Positions 1-8,518 of a stretch of 64,000 nucleotides of DNA are shown here, piece after piece; within the stretch, counting starts at the first letter, position 1; every line of letters starts with the position of its first letter. This DNA comes from Kitasatospora sp. DSM 101779 (GTDB taxonomy: Bacteria > Actinomycetota > Actinomycetes > Streptomycetales > Streptomycetaceae). A program made the translations under genes and the position numbers. The stretch spans positions 343,023 to 407,022 of the forward strand of contig NZ_JAHTIK010000001.1 in the NCBI RefSeq assembly GCF_025655475.1, written 5' to 3'. The notes under the pieces were generated by a model. The model saw only the letters and a list, made by a program, of their open reading frames with translations. It had not been told where the DNA came from and made no database searches.

Positions 1-107
1 CGGGCGGACCGCTCGGCGGCCGGCGGGCGCAGCGGGAGCGGAGCGGTGGCGGGCCGACGGGTCCGGCCGGCGGCCCTGGAGGCGAGCCGGTGCAGGAGGT
101 CGGTCAT
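1..107 (-). CDS. N-terminal fragment of a contractile-injection-cluster protein (cut by window edge)
   Basis: The gene starts with ATG at 107 and runs off the left edge; only about 35 codons are visible (MTDLLHRLASRAAG then an Arg/Pro-rich stretch). Its ATG overlaps the TGA of the upstream zinc-ribbon gene in an ATGA arrangement, so the two are probably translationally coupled. The basic, proline-rich start resembles short proteins of unknown role found at this place in actinomycete phage-tail-like clusters, but that is from memory of the locus type. The reading frame is open throughout and high in GC3. Function cannot be assigned from this fragment. Confidence 0.6.
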   Translation of the reverse strand, partial: MTDLLHRLASRAAGRTRRPATAPLPLRPPAAERSA

Positions 108-868
108 GGCAGTTCCCCCGTGACGATGCGGATGTAGCTCGCCCGCCGTGACTCGCTCAGTGCGAGCACCTCGTGCTCGGACCAGCCGTACGAGCGGGCC
201 AGTGCGTCGATGTCGAGCAGCAGTTGCCGTCCGCGGGACTCGACCTCGGCCCATACGAAGGCGGCCACGTCGAATTCGGCGGTGAACGCGTACCCGCAGT
301 CCGGGCACCGGAGGTCGACCAGCACCTCGGCCAGCGGGTCCGCGGACGCCATGGCCTCGGTCAGTGCCCCGCGCACCGTGTCGGGCAGGTCGACGGCGCT
401 CTGCGCGGCCGTGCCGTCCTCCTGGCGCAGGCTCAGCAGGCACCTCTGGAGCAGCAGCAGGGCGCCGTGCTCCGGGTCCTCCGCCTCGGGTTGCGCGGCC
501 ACCGCCTGGAGGTCCCGGTACGAGGGGCACCGCCAGAGCACCTCGTGTCCGCCGTGGGGCAGCGGCGGCGGGGTGTCGACGATCTCGTCCTCCAAGGCGA
601 GCAGCGCTTCGGTGGTGGCCCGGAACTCCACCGTGCCGTGGCATCCCGGGCAGCCGACGGTGGCCGCCATCCGCGGACCGGCCAGGGCGTTCCGCAGGCG
701 CAGCAGCAGCGCGGTGACGCGGCCGACGGGCCGATCCGCCGGCGGGACGGGCGAGGTTCCGTCGTCGGCCGCGGTGGCGAGGGCGAGGGCACGGGTCTGC
801 GGGGACGCGTCCCGGCACTCGTCCCACAGCCGCAGCACCTCCCCCGCGTGCAGTGCGCGCACATCCAC
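104..868 (-). CDS. zinc-ribbon protein of contractile injection (phage-tail-like) cluster
   Basis: A 254-residue protein with two paired-cysteine knuckles, CPGC at residues 73-76 and CPDC at 188-191, which suggest one split zinc site. It ends with a helical tail containing YGWSEHEVLALSESRR, a pattern I associate with baseplate or tail-assembly accessory proteins of T4-like and contractile injection clusters. A structural or assembly role at the baseplate is an inference. It lies two bases after the tube gene and overlaps the next gene by four bases, so it belongs to the same operon. The start is uncertain: GTG at 868 gives the full frame, but AGGAG at 868-872 is better placed for the in-frame GTG at 862. 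Confidence 0.8.
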   Translation of the reverse strand: MDVRALHAGEVLRLWDECRDASPQTRALALATAADDGTSPVPPADRPVGRVTALLLRLRNALAGPRMAATVGCPGCHGTVEFRATTEALLALEDEIVDTPPPLPHGGHEVLWRCPSYRDLQAVAAQPEAEDPEHGALLLLQRCLLSLRQEDGTAAQSAVDLPDTVRGALTEAMASADPLAEVLVDLRCPDCGYAFTAEFDVAAFVWAEVESRGRQLLLDIDALARSYGWSEHEVLALSESRRASYIRIVTGELP

Positions 869-870
869 TC

Positions 871-1392
871 CTACGGCTCGACGAACGACGGTTCTTGCGG
901 CTCGACCACGTCCACGTCGCGTTCCCAGCCCTCGTGTTCGAGCTTCAGCGTCTGGATGGCCACGGCGTTGGCGTTGGAGTCGAGTTCGGGGAGGGACTGG
1001 AACTCGGAGACCCAGGCGCGGAAGACCTTGTAGGCGAGGACGAGCTGGCCCGCCTCGTTGTACAGCTCGATGATCAGGTCCTTGCGGAAGTCCTTCAGGG
1101 AGACCTCAGCGCCGAGGCCGGAGCCGAAGTTCCAGACCTTGTTGGCCCACCGCTCGAACTCGACGTCGTGGGTGACGCCGCGGGTGAGGGTGATCGCCTC
1201 GTACTTCGTGCGGCCCGGCGACTTGCGCGCGGTGGACGGGTCGGCGCCGTCACGGTGCTCGACGACCTCGGTGGTGCGCTTGAGGGCGCTCACCTTGCTC
1301 ACGCCGGCGACGTAGCGGCCGTCCCACTTCACCCGGAACTTGAAGTTCTTGTACGGGTCGAAGCGCTGGGCGTTGACGCTGAACTGTGCCAT
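871..1392 (-). CDS. contractile injection system inner tube protein (phage tail tube, T4 gp19-like)
   Basis: A 173-residue protein matching the gp19/T4-type tail tube family in length and pattern: N-terminal FDPYKNFKFRVKWDG, central KVSALKRTTEVVEHRDG, and a C-terminal strand region ending NANAVAIQTLKLEHEGWE. Such proteins form the hexameric rings of the rigid tube that sits inside the sheath. It follows the sheath gene by 11 bases; its Shine-Dalgarno (AGGAG) overlaps the sheath stop codon, so the two are one operon and probably coupled. The same frame stays open far upstream, inside the sheath gene, but the ATG at 1392 is the only start with a proper ribosome-binding site and family-like N-terminus. 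Confidence 0.93.
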   Translation of the reverse strand: MAQFSVNAQRFDPYKNFKFRVKWDGRYVAGVSKVSALKRTTEVVEHRDGADPSTARKSPGRTKYEAITLTRGVTHDVEFERWANKVWNFGSGLGAEVSLKDFRKDLIIELYNEAGQLVLAYKVFRAWVSEFQSLPELDSNANAVAIQTLKLEHEGWERDVDVVEPQEPSFVEP

Positions 1393-1403
1393 GGGGTCGG
1401 CTC

Positions 1404-2945
1404 CTAGGCGGGGATCTGGCCGGCGATCTGCTGCAGCCGGAGGACGACGAACTCGGCGGGCTTGAGCGGGGCGAACCCGACGAGGACGTTGACGATGCCG
1501 AGGTTGACGTCGGTCTGGGTGGTGGTCGTCGCGTCGCACTTGACGAAGTACGCATCGCGCGCGGTCCTGCCCTGGAAGGCCCCCTGCCGGAACAGGTTGT
1601 TGAGGAAGGCACCGATGTTCAGGCGGAGCTGGGCCCAGAGGGGTTCGTCGTTCGGCTCGAAGACCGCCCACTGGATGCCGCGGAACAGGCTCTCCTCGAT
1701 GAACAGGGCGGTGCGGCGCACCGGCAGGTACTTCCATTCCGAGGCGGTCCGGTCCGCGCCGTTGCGGGTGCGGGCACCCCAGACCACGTGGCCCGCTCCG
1801 GGCGTCAGGCGGAGGCAGTTCACCGCCTGCGGATTGAGCAGCCCGATCTCGCCGTCGGTCAGCGGTACGGCCAGCTCGGTGATCCCGGACAGGGTGGCGT
1901 CGAGCCCGGCGGGCGCCTTCCACACTCCCCGGTCGGCGTCGGTCCGCGCGATCGCACCGGCGACGCCCCCGGACGGGGCGAAGGCCATCGCCTGGCCGTC
2001 CCGGAGCGGATCCGGCTGCTTGACCCGGGGGTAGTAGACGGCGGCGTTCCTGCTGCCGGTGAACGCGGCGGCGCCGGAGACGGCCAGGGCCACCGTCGTC
2101 CAGGCCTGCGGCGGGTCGAGCACGACGACGGCACGCCGCTTCTCCGCGTAGGCGACGGCGGCGGTGACGACCGCGCCGTCGACGTCACGGTCGCCCGGTT
2201 CGCCGGCGCCCGAATACGGCGGGATCACGAGCAGGTTGAACAGGTCGGCCTTCTCCAGGGCGTAGAGGCCCTTCTTGTCCGGCTGGAGGTTGGCCCCGGT
2301 GGCGATCTCCGCGGCCCCGATCGGCCCGCCGTCACCGCCTCCGGTGGCGGTGGCCTCCACCGGGGAGGTGCCCTGCGGCTGGGTGGGAAGCGGTGTGTCC
2401 GCCCTGACGAGCTGCGACTCCGCCGCGAGGACGAGGTCCACCCGGCGGACGGCACCGGTCAGATAGGAGACGTTGCGGAAGACCTCCTTCGTCCCGGTCG
2501 CCGTGTCGAGGACGGTCAGGTTGAACAGCGCCGGGTCCTTCGTGCCGTCGTCGTTCAGCCGGACGTCGTCGTCCACGGTCGCCTTCAGCTTCGCTCCCCA
2601 GGCGCCGGGCGAGGCCGCGTTGAGCTTCAGCCGCTTGTTGCCGGAGCCGATGGCGAGCGCGGCGGTGTCGTTGGCGGCGCCGGCGTGGACCCGCACGACC
2701 AGGGCCGTCCCGCCGCCCTGCTGGAAGAAGTCCCGCACCGAGTAGCCCAGGTGGCTCTCCGACCAGAGTCCGCCGAAGGTGCGCTCGAAGTCGGCGTAGG
2801 ACGTCAGCGTCACGGGCAGGTGCAGCGGGCCGCGCAGGGCACGCCCGACGAAGGCCGTGATCGAGGTGGGGACACCGGTGATCGTGCGCACGCCGCTGGG
2901 CAGCTCTTCCACGTACACGCCGGGGTAGGACAATGGCACCGGCAT
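1404..2945 (-). CDS. contractile tail sheath protein
   Basis: A 513-residue sheath subunit. The N-terminus (PVPLSYPGVYVEELPSGVR, then TSITAFVGRA) is the classical start of contractile-phage and injection-system sheath proteins; the C-terminal part contains the FNEPNDEPLW-like region (here FEPNDEPLWAQLRLNIGAFL) followed by a conserved ending with VGFAPLKPAEFVVLRL, which interlocks neighbouring subunits in known sheaths. In the assembled particle the sheath contracts and drives the inner tube. GGAGGG lies a suitable distance before the ATG. It is followed directly by the tube gene and preceded by a SARP-type regulator. Length and both termini are intact. Confidence 0.96.
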   Translation of the reverse strand: MPVPLSYPGVYVEELPSGVRTITGVPTSITAFVGRALRGPLHLPVTLTSYADFERTFGGLWSESHLGYSVRDFFQQGGGTALVVRVHAGAANDTAALAIGSGNKRLKLNAASPGAWGAKLKATVDDDVRLNDDGTKDPALFNLTVLDTATGTKEVFRNVSYLTGAVRRVDLVLAAESQLVRADTPLPTQPQGTSPVEATATGGGDGGPIGAAEIATGANLQPDKKGLYALEKADLFNLLVIPPYSGAGEPGDRDVDGAVVTAAVAYAEKRRAVVVLDPPQAWTTVALAVSGAAAFTGSRNAAVYYPRVKQPDPLRDGQAMAFAPSGGVAGAIARTDADRGVWKAPAGLDATLSGITELAVPLTDGEIGLLNPQAVNCLRLTPGAGHVVWGARTRNGADRTASEWKYLPVRRTALFIEESLFRGIQWAVFEPNDEPLWAQLRLNIGAFLNNLFRQGAFQGRTARDAYFVKCDATTTTQTDVNLGIVNVLVGFAPLKPAEFVVLRLQQIAGQIPA

Positions 2946-2996
2946 CTGCTTTCCCTCCGTCAGTTCGTTTGCTACCCATGGCTTATCCGGTGCGTG

Positions 2997-3779
2997 TCAC
3001 CACGGCGTCACCGGCCGATCACCGGCCGCGTCGCGCGGGTTCACGCGCTGCCCCCGGGCCAGCGCCGTCATGCTCGCGGACGGCCGCAGTCCCAGTTCGG
3101 CGTCGAGCAGCCTGCGGAACCACTCGTAGTGCCGGACGGCGTCGACGGTGTTGCCCTCGGACAGGTGCACGGCGATGACCACCCTGCTGGCGCTCTCCCG
3201 CAGCGGCTCCAGGCGGACGGCCTCGAAGGCCAGCTCCAGGGCCCCCGCGTGGCGCCCCTGTTCGGCCATCCGCCGGGCTGCCGCCTCCAGTGCGTGCAGC
3301 CGGAGCTGTCGGGTGTGCTCCTGCTCGAGCACCACCCATGCGTCGTACCACCCCGGCAGCAGTCCGCCGGCCGTCAACAGCCAGGCGTAGTCGTCCTCGT
3401 CGACCGGGTCGGCCGGCGGTGCCTGCCCGTCGGCGGTCGGTCGCAGCATCCGCCGAACCCGGGCGGCGAACTCCCGGCTGTCGACGGCCGTGTCCGGCGC
3501 CAGGGCGACGTGCAGACCGCGGGTGACCACCAGCCCGGGCGCCGCCCGGTTGACCCGCCACACGGCGGTCCGCAGGCTGGCCTGCGACTTCTCCTCGGAC
3601 GCCTCGGGCCACAGCGCGGTCGCGACCGCCGATCGGCAGGCACCGATCCGCAGCGCGAGATAGGCGACGAGCCGCTGCCCGCTCGGCGGCACGGCGACGG
3701 CGCGGCCTGCGCACCACACGGCGAAGCCGTCGAGGAGCAGGATGGTGAACGGGGAGGTGGCGACGCTCGGTACGGACAT
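2997..3779 (-). CDS. SARP/BTAD-type transcriptional regulator next to the injection-system operon
   Basis: A 260-residue protein. Residues 1 to about 95 look like the winged-helix DNA-binding domain of SARP/OmpR-type regulators (LLDGFAVWC, then QRLVAYLALR and SLRTAVWRVNR); residues about 100 to 250 resemble a bacterial transcriptional activator (BTAD) helical repeat domain (EAARRMAEQGRHAGALELA, ASRVVIAVHLSEGNTVDAVRHYEWFRRLLDAELGL). No ATPase domain follows, so it is a short SARP. GAGGAA sits before the ATG at 3779; an upstream in-frame extension lacks coding character. Only 51 bases separate it from the sheath gene, which suggests it controls or is co-transcribed with the injection system; direction of control is not visible. 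Confidence 0.88.
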   Translation of the reverse strand: MSVPSVATSPFTILLLDGFAVWCAGRAVAVPPSGQRLVAYLALRIGACRSAVATALWPEASEEKSQASLRTAVWRVNRAAPGLVVTRGLHVALAPDTAVDSREFAARVRRMLRPTADGQAPPADPVDEDDYAWLLTAGGLLPGWYDAWVVLEQEHTRQLRLHALEAAARRMAEQGRHAGALELAFEAVRLEPLRESASRVVIAVHLSEGNTVDAVRHYEWFRRLLDAELGLRPSASMTALARGQRVNPRDAAGDRPVTPW

Positions 3780-4001
3780 GAAGTTCCTCACGCAGGGTGA
3801 CGATCGAGCGGTTCGATCGCAGACGGTAGCCGAGGGAGCGCCGGAGCGACCGGCCTCCGCCCGCGGGCGGCAGCCGCCCTGCAGGACGCCTGCGCGCCGT
3901 GCGGCCGGGCCCGGGCGTCCGGAATCCCGTGTCCGGTGTCGACGTACCGGGTGAAGTCCTTCCGAGGGTTCACGTTGACGATCCGTCAGGCGGACGGGGG
4001 C

Positions 4002-4032
4002 GCATCGCCCGTCAAGAGGCGGCGGGCGATGC
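4002..4032. terminator. perfect 10-bp inverted repeat between SUKH remnant and SARP gene
   Basis: GCATCGCCCG at 4002-4011 is repeated inverted as CGGGCGATGC at 4023-4032 around an 11-base loop. It lies downstream of the SUKH-type pseudogene (stop at 4100) and upstream of the SARP gene (start at 3779), both on the minus strand. It could be a GC-rich terminator for the former or an operator for the latter; there is no U-tract. The rest of 3780-4099 shows no coding signal. Confidence 0.5.
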
Positions 4033-4099
4033 CCCACGGCCGGCCGGGGACGGGCGCGCCGACACGATCACAGGCGAACACGCAGTCGTCCGTCCCGAC

Positions 4100-4618
4100 T
4101 TACGGCTCCCGGTCGAGCGGCGCGAATGGGGGCTGGACGAGGGAACCCATGGTGCCGGGATCGACCGTGCCCCCGGGAGAAACCACCTGGAGCACGAACT
4201 CGGGCACCGTCATGCCGAAGCTGTGCCACGCCGCGGAGTCCTCCTCCGACGCTAGGATGGGCCAGGCCTCGGGGCCGGGCCGGCAAGGGAGCCGGAAGAA
4301 GACGTCCCCCTGGCAGGTTTGGCCCCATGGCACGAGTCCGCCGCGCGCGGGCCGGGCGGCGTGCGGATGGAGGATTCCCGGGTCGGTCAGGGCGGGTTCG
4401 GACCGGGCAGCCACCATGCGTGAGAGCGATTCGGCACCGTCCACGCCGGGGACGAACAGCTACTGGCTGAATTCACCCGCTCCGAACACCTCGACCAGGC
4501 TCTTGAAGGACTCCGGGAGGGCAAGGCCGATGTCCGCCTCCACCGCCGCCCAGTCGCACGAGGAGGAGCGGGTGGGCCGCAGACCGACCAGGTCCGCCAG
4601 GGCGTTCACCGCGGACAT
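4100..4618 (-). pseudogene. SMI1/KNR4 (SUKH)-type protein interrupted by an in-frame TAG
   Basis: Read through a single amber codon, this frame gives about 172 residues with SUKH/SMI1-KNR4 character: N-terminal LPESFKSLVEVFGAGEFSQ, then the stop, then LFVPGVDG and a C-terminal part with GDVFFRLPC, ILASEEDSAAWHSFGMTVPEF. The TAG replaces a codon between SQ and LFVPG where the family normally has an aromatic residue, so TAC to TAG is the simplest explanation. No frameshift is involved and both halves keep high GC3. SUKH proteins are commonly immunity proteins in toxin systems or stand-alone regulators. ATG at 4618 has GAAGGG upstream. The stop codon is TAA, unusual here. It is either a recent nonsense mutant or a sequencing error. 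Confidence 0.8.
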
Positions 4619-4941
4619 GTGCCGAGCCCTTCTCGTCGATGGACCACCATCGCATCCCCGCGCAGGAAGCGGATCGGCGTCCCCGGTGGACCGGCGCTGC
4701 CGCGCCGGGTCACGGCGAGGGACCGAGCACAGCGGTTGCAGCGGCTCAGGCCGTTCAAGGATCCTCCGCTGCCGCGGATCTCGGCCCGCAACGGCCGCTG
4801 GATCTGCCGCCCGTAGGTGCACCTGCGCACGGCCCGGCGGACGGCCGTCCGGGGGCGGGCCGTGGTGCCGCCGATCCGACGTGGACGGCACCCGGGCCCC
4901 GGCTCGGCCTCGATCGGCCCGGCACGGGGCTGGCGGGGCAT
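4606..4941 (-). CDS. possible small arginine-rich CxxC protein (doubtful)
   Basis: A 111-codon frame starting six bases after the stop of the HEAT-repeat gene. The middle (CTYGRQIQRPLRAEIRG ... SRCNRCARSLAV) uses almost only G or C in third positions and contains a CxxC pair, which argues for real or recently real coding sequence; the last 25 codons lose this bias and overlap the start of the SUKH frame. I do not recognise a family. It could be a degraded gene. This is otherwise the only content of the 328-base stretch 4619-4946. Confidence 0.3.
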   Translation of the reverse strand: MPRQPRAGPIEAEPGPGCRPRRIGGTTARPRTAVRRAVRRCTYGRQIQRPLRAEIRGSGGSLNGLSRCNRCARSLAVTRRGSAGPPGTPIRFLRGDAMVVHRREGLGTCPR

Positions 4942-4946
4942 GAGCC

Positions 4947-6209
4947 TCAGTCGTTCGGCAGGCCGGCGTAGGTGCGCAGCTCCGTCCGCCTGCTCGGGAT
5001 CTCCCAACCGCGCAGGATCTCCATGAAGTTGCCCCAGCACCAGGTGTCCTCGCCCATCGAGGCCAGGGTGGTCACCAGGCGCTGCTGACGGTGGTCCAGT
5101 TCGGCGAACGGCGGGAGCGGGGTCGGCGGCCGGTTGCCGAAGGCCAGCCGGAGGGCCGCCGCGGTGACGGGGAAGGCAGCCGGTCCGGCCGCCGAGGCGA
5201 GGCCCGTGGTCACTGCGTCGAGGGCTTCTCCCGGGTAGCGGTCGGCGACCTGGGTGAGGGCCAGGGCGGCGTACCCGCGCAGGTCGCCGTCGTGGAACGG
5301 GACTGCGGGCCCGTCCGGCTCCGACTCCGGTTCCTCGGCCTCGACGGCGGCCAGTTCGGCAAGCACCGTCACGTCGACGGCGGACTCGGCTCCCGTGCTG
5401 CCGAGCCGGGCGAGGGCGATCGCGGCACCGCAGCGCACCGCCGGGTCGGCGGCGGTCAGGAAGGCCCGGATCCGGTCCACGGTGGCCGCGTCGCCGAGCA
5501 GTCCGGCCGCGATCAGCGCGGTGGCCGCGACCGCCGGGACCGTCTCGCGGTCGGCCAGGTCCAGCAGCTGCGGCAGGGTCGCCGCGGCCTCCTCGGGGAA
5601 CCAGGCCAGCAGGCGGCAGGCCGCGGCCCGGACGGCGGGGTCGGCGTCGGCCAGCAGTGCGGCCAGAGCGGGCACCTCCCGCCTGACGGCGTCGTAGGCC
5701 GCCAGTTCGGCCTCGCCCGCGGCGAGGTGGTCGTCGAAGTCGAACATGCTGCGCTGGAATTCGCGGACGCGGCGCTCCGCCTCGTTCGCGGCCCGGGCGA
5801 CCCAGGCGTCGTACTCGGCGATCACCGCGGCCGGGTCCTGCGCCCGGAACTCCGCGATCTCGCGCCGCCACGCCTCGACGGCGACCCCACCGGGCAGATG
5901 GGCCTCGTCGTAGCCGATCGCCAGCGCTGCGAGCAGCTCCAGGGCCTCCGACCGGCCGGGCAGGGCCGGGGTCGCGGCCATCCGGGCCAGGAAGGGCACG
6001 GCGAAGGCCGACGCCCGGTAGCGGCTGCCCTGGTGGAAGATGTTGCCGTACAGGGCGTGCAGGGCCCGCCCGCGCCCCTCCGCGTCCTCGCCGCACAGCG
6101 AGCGGAGCTGGTCCGGGACGTCGCCCGCCGGACCGTAGGCATGTTCCAGGGATGCCCAGTCGATGGCGTCCAGGCCTGCGAAAACGCTGTCAGTGGTCTC
6201 ACTCGTCAC
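4947..6209 (-). CDS. HEAT-repeat protein
   Basis: A 420-residue soluble protein built of alpha-helical HEAT-like repeats, for example VPALAALLADADPAVRAAACRLLAWF, AVAATALIAAGLLGDAATVDRIRAFL and PAVRCGAAIALARLG (shown in pieces). The N-terminus has an FHQGSRYRASAFAVPFLARMA segment typical of Streptomyces HEAT proteins. Such proteins are scaffolds; no catalytic motif is seen and the partner is unknown. I chose GTG at 6209 because GGGAGG lies nine bases before it; an in-frame ATG at 6239 lacks a ribosome-binding site. It is divergent from the kinase gene at 6391. Confidence 0.85.
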   Translation of the reverse strand: MTSETTDSVFAGLDAIDWASLEHAYGPAGDVPDQLRSLCGEDAEGRGRALHALYGNIFHQGSRYRASAFAVPFLARMAATPALPGRSEALELLAALAIGYDEAHLPGGVAVEAWRREIAEFRAQDPAAVIAEYDAWVARAANEAERRVREFQRSMFDFDDHLAAGEAELAAYDAVRREVPALAALLADADPAVRAAACRLLAWFPEEAAATLPQLLDLADRETVPAVAATALIAAGLLGDAATVDRIRAFLTAADPAVRCGAAIALARLGSTGAESAVDVTVLAELAAVEAEEPESEPDGPAVPFHDGDLRGYAALALTQVADRYPGEALDAVTTGLASAAGPAAFPVTAAALRLAFGNRPPTPLPPFAELDHRQQRLVTTLASMGEDTWCWGNFMEILRGWEIPSRRTELRTYAGLPND

Positions 6210-6390
6210 GGTTGAGAACCTCCCACACCGCACTGACATCTCACCCCTCCCCCGGACCTCCCCTCGGGCGGCCCGCGGGCCCGGTACCGTCGTACGCCAT
6301 GGACGACATCCGACGGGCCGTCAGCAGCGGTCCGGGATCTCTGTGCGGCGCAGCGGCCGGCGGGGCCGCGGCAACCGGTGCGGTGCCGGT

Positions 6391-6927
6391 GTGACGGGCG
6401 GACCGGACACCGTGCTGGTGGTGGTGCGCGGGCCGAGCGGCGCCGGGAAGTCGAGCACCGCCGCCCGGCTGCGCGCCGCCTACGGTCGGGGTGTCGCCGT
6501 GGTCGGCCAGGACGTGCTGCGGCGCGACGTGCTGCGCGAGCGGGACGTCGCCGACGGGGCGAACATCGGCCTGATCGACCTCGTCGCACGGCACGCCCTC
6601 GACCACGGCTTCCACGTCGTCGTCGAGGGCATCCTCTCCGCCGACCGCTACGGGCGGATGCTGACCGGGCTCGCCGCCGACCACCGCGGACGCAGCCACC
6701 TGTACTACCTGGACGTCGACTTCGACGAGACCGTGCGACGGCACGCCACCCGCCCACTGGCCGCCGAGGTCTCCCCCGAGCGGATGGCCGGCTGGTACCG
6801 GGCCCGCGACCTCCTGCCCGGCGGCCTCGAACACGTCATCGGCCAGGAGAGCAGCCTGGACGCCACGGTCGAACGGATCCTCACCGACACCGCCCTCACC
6901 CCACCCGGCTGGACACCCCGCCCCTGA
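6391..6927 (+). CDS. AAA/zeta-toxin-like P-loop kinase
   Basis: A 178-residue protein with a Walker A motif GPSGAGKSS near residues 13-21 and the fold pattern of small P-loop kinases: GVAVVGQDVLRRDVL, HALDHGFHVVVEGIL, a DVDFDETVRRHATRP lid region and RMAGWYRARDLL. Relatives include zeta-toxin/chloramphenicol-phosphotransferase-like and gluconate-kinase-like proteins; the substrate cannot be read from the sequence. No antitoxin-like gene is adjacent, so a toxin role is not supported. The GTG at 6391 has only a weak ribosome-binding site; the frame is open further upstream but without coding character. Confidence 0.8.
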   Translation: MTGGPDTVLVVVRGPSGAGKSSTAARLRAAYGRGVAVVGQDVLRRDVLRERDVADGANIGLIDLVARHALDHGFHVVVEGILSADRYGRMLTGLAADHRGRSHLYYLDVDFDETVRRHATRPLAAEVSPERMAGWYRARDLLPGGLEHVIGQESSLDATVERILTDTALTPPGWTPRP

Positions 6928-7207
6928 CCTCCGGCCGACGGTCCGACGGCCGGCGGTCCGGCGGCAGTCAGCTCACCGCGTTCCGATGTCGCGAGCGGCG
7001 CAGTCGGCGTCGAAGGTGAAAATGAAGGTGGCGGATCCGGCGGGCCCCACGCATGGCGGTGGTCCACGCTCGGCGGGCTGCGGACGGGGGCTGTGTACGG
7101 GGGGCTGCGGCGCTCGCCGGTGACCCGGCGTGACCGCAGTTGCGAGGGGAGTCCACGGGCGGAAGCCTGGAACTTGGGGGCCGTTCACGATTGCGGGGAG
7201 GCCAGTC

Positions 7208-7495
7208 ATGGCCAAGTTCATGCCCAGGTACGAGGAGGACGACCACCAGATCGAGTTCTGGGAGGTCGAGTTCACCCGGGAGGACTGGGACGAGTTCCAC
7301 AAGGCGCCGCGTGAGTTCCTCCGGCGCATCACCGAGGCCGAGGGACGGGAGGTCAACCGCCTCCTCGTGGATGCGTCGCTGCTGGAGGTCGCTCCCGACG
7401 GCAGCATCTGCCACGGGCACATCACCAGCTTCCACATCAGAACCGGACCTGAGAGGTCGACCACCGGATACAGCTGCTCCGGGCTCTGGGAGTAG
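7208..7495 (+). CDS. small acidic protein of unknown function
   Basis: A 95-residue protein starting MAKFMPRYEEDDHQIEFWEVEFTREDW, rich in acidic and aromatic residues, with no signal peptide, membrane segment or cysteine-based site beyond two isolated cysteines. I do not recognise a family. GGGGAGG lies seven bases before the ATG at 7208, which is far better than the in-frame upstream ATG at 7130. It is convergent with lexA. The 280 bases before it (6928-7207) show no gene. Confidence 0.7.
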   Translation: MAKFMPRYEEDDHQIEFWEVEFTREDWDEFHKAPREFLRRITEAEGREVNRLLVDASLLEVAPDGSICHGHITSFHIRTGPERSTTGYSCSGLWE

Positions 7496-7626
7496 CTCCG
7501 GAGCCACCGGGGCATCCGGCGAAGGCACCGGCCGGCGAGTCCGCGGTCGGCGACCGTGCGACCGTGCGGATCCTCGCTCGCCGAGGTCCGGCGTGGCCGG
7601 CGTGGCCGGCATGGAGGCCGCCCGGG

Positions 7627-8310
7627 TCAGAGCCTGCGCAGGACGGCGACGACCTTGCCGAGGATGGTGGCGCGGTCGGCGGGGATCGGCTCGAAGTCGG
7701 GGTTGTGGGGCAGCAGCCAGGTGCGGGTGCCGTCCCGGCGCAGCCGTTTGACGGTGGCTTCGCCGTCGATCATGGCGGCGACGATCTCGCCGGACTGGGC
7801 GGTCGGCTGGCTGCGGACCACGGCCCAGTCGCCGTCGCAGATCGCGGCGCCGGTCATGCTCTGGCCGACGACGCGCAGCATGAAGACGTCGCCGGTGCCG
7901 ATGAGGCGCCGGGGGAGGGTGAAGACGTCGTCGGCGTCCTGTTCGGCGAGGATCGGCCGGCCGGCGGCGATGCGGCCGACCACGGGGACGTCGACCAGGC
8001 CCTCCTCGGTCTCCCGGGCCGGGGGTTCGTAGCCGTCCTTGCGGCGGACCCGGTAGGCGCGGGGGATGTGCGGGTCGCGCAGGAGCAGGCCCTTGCGCTC
8101 CAGTGCACCGAGTTGGTGGGCGACGGAGGAGGTGGAGCTCAGTCCGACGGCCTGGCCTATCTCCCGCATGCTCGGCGGGTAGCCCCGCTCGGCCACGGTG
8201 GTGGCGACGTAGTCGAGGATGGCCCGCTGCCGATCGGTCAGCCGGTCCTGCCCCCTCGGGGCCCCGGTCGGACGGCCGGAGCGCCGCCCCGGCGGAATCG
8301 CGCTGTTCAC
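7627..8310 (-). CDS. lexA: LexA-type SOS repressor (LexA or paralogue)
   Basis: A 227-residue LexA family protein. The N-terminal winged helix has [21 protein letters not shown]; the self-cleavage site is the Ala-Gly in [11 protein letters not shown], with catalytic Ser in VVGQSM and Lys in GEATVKRL, so autoproteolysis should be intact. The protein binds SOS boxes and is inactivated by RecA filaments in the known family. The usual D in GDSM is Q here. I found no actinobacterial SOS box (CGAAC-N4-GTTCG type) in the 8311-8360 leader, which is unexpected for an autoregulated lexA and makes a paralogue possible. GTG start with GGAAGGGG upstream. Confidence 0.9.
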   Translation of the reverse strand: MNSAIPPGRRSGRPTGAPRGQDRLTDRQRAILDYVATTVAERGYPPSMREIGQAVGLSSTSSVAHQLGALERKGLLLRDPHIPRAYRVRRKDGYEPPARETEEGLVDVPVVGRIAAGRPILAEQDADDVFTLPRRLIGTGDVFMLRVVGQSMTGAAICDGDWAVVRSQPTAQSGEIVAAMIDGEATVKRLRRDGTRTWLLPHNPDFEPIPADRATILGKVVAVLRRL

Positions 8311-8518
8311 ACCCGGCCCCTTCCGTCGATCTTGACTCGGACTCTAATCCCCTCGGGGGGTCTTGGGAACCACCGACGGCTTCGGCCGGCGCGCGGAGCG
8401 GTGCCCGCTCGCCCGCGCGGGGTGCGGACCGTCGGCGGCCCGTCCGGCAACGGTTCCGGACGAGCCGCCGACGATGGTGCGGGCCTCCGCTGCTGGTGGC
8501 GCTGCGGCCACCGGGCGG

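Noticed and set aside
1..3779. Whether the sheath/tube genes are a prophage
   Set aside because: No integrase, capsid, portal or terminase gene is in view and the order with a SARP gene fits an actinomycete injection system; not decided finally because the cluster is cut.
6391..6927. Toxin-antitoxin reading of the zeta-like kinase
   Set aside because: No antitoxin-like small gene precedes or follows it; the fold alone does not show toxicity.
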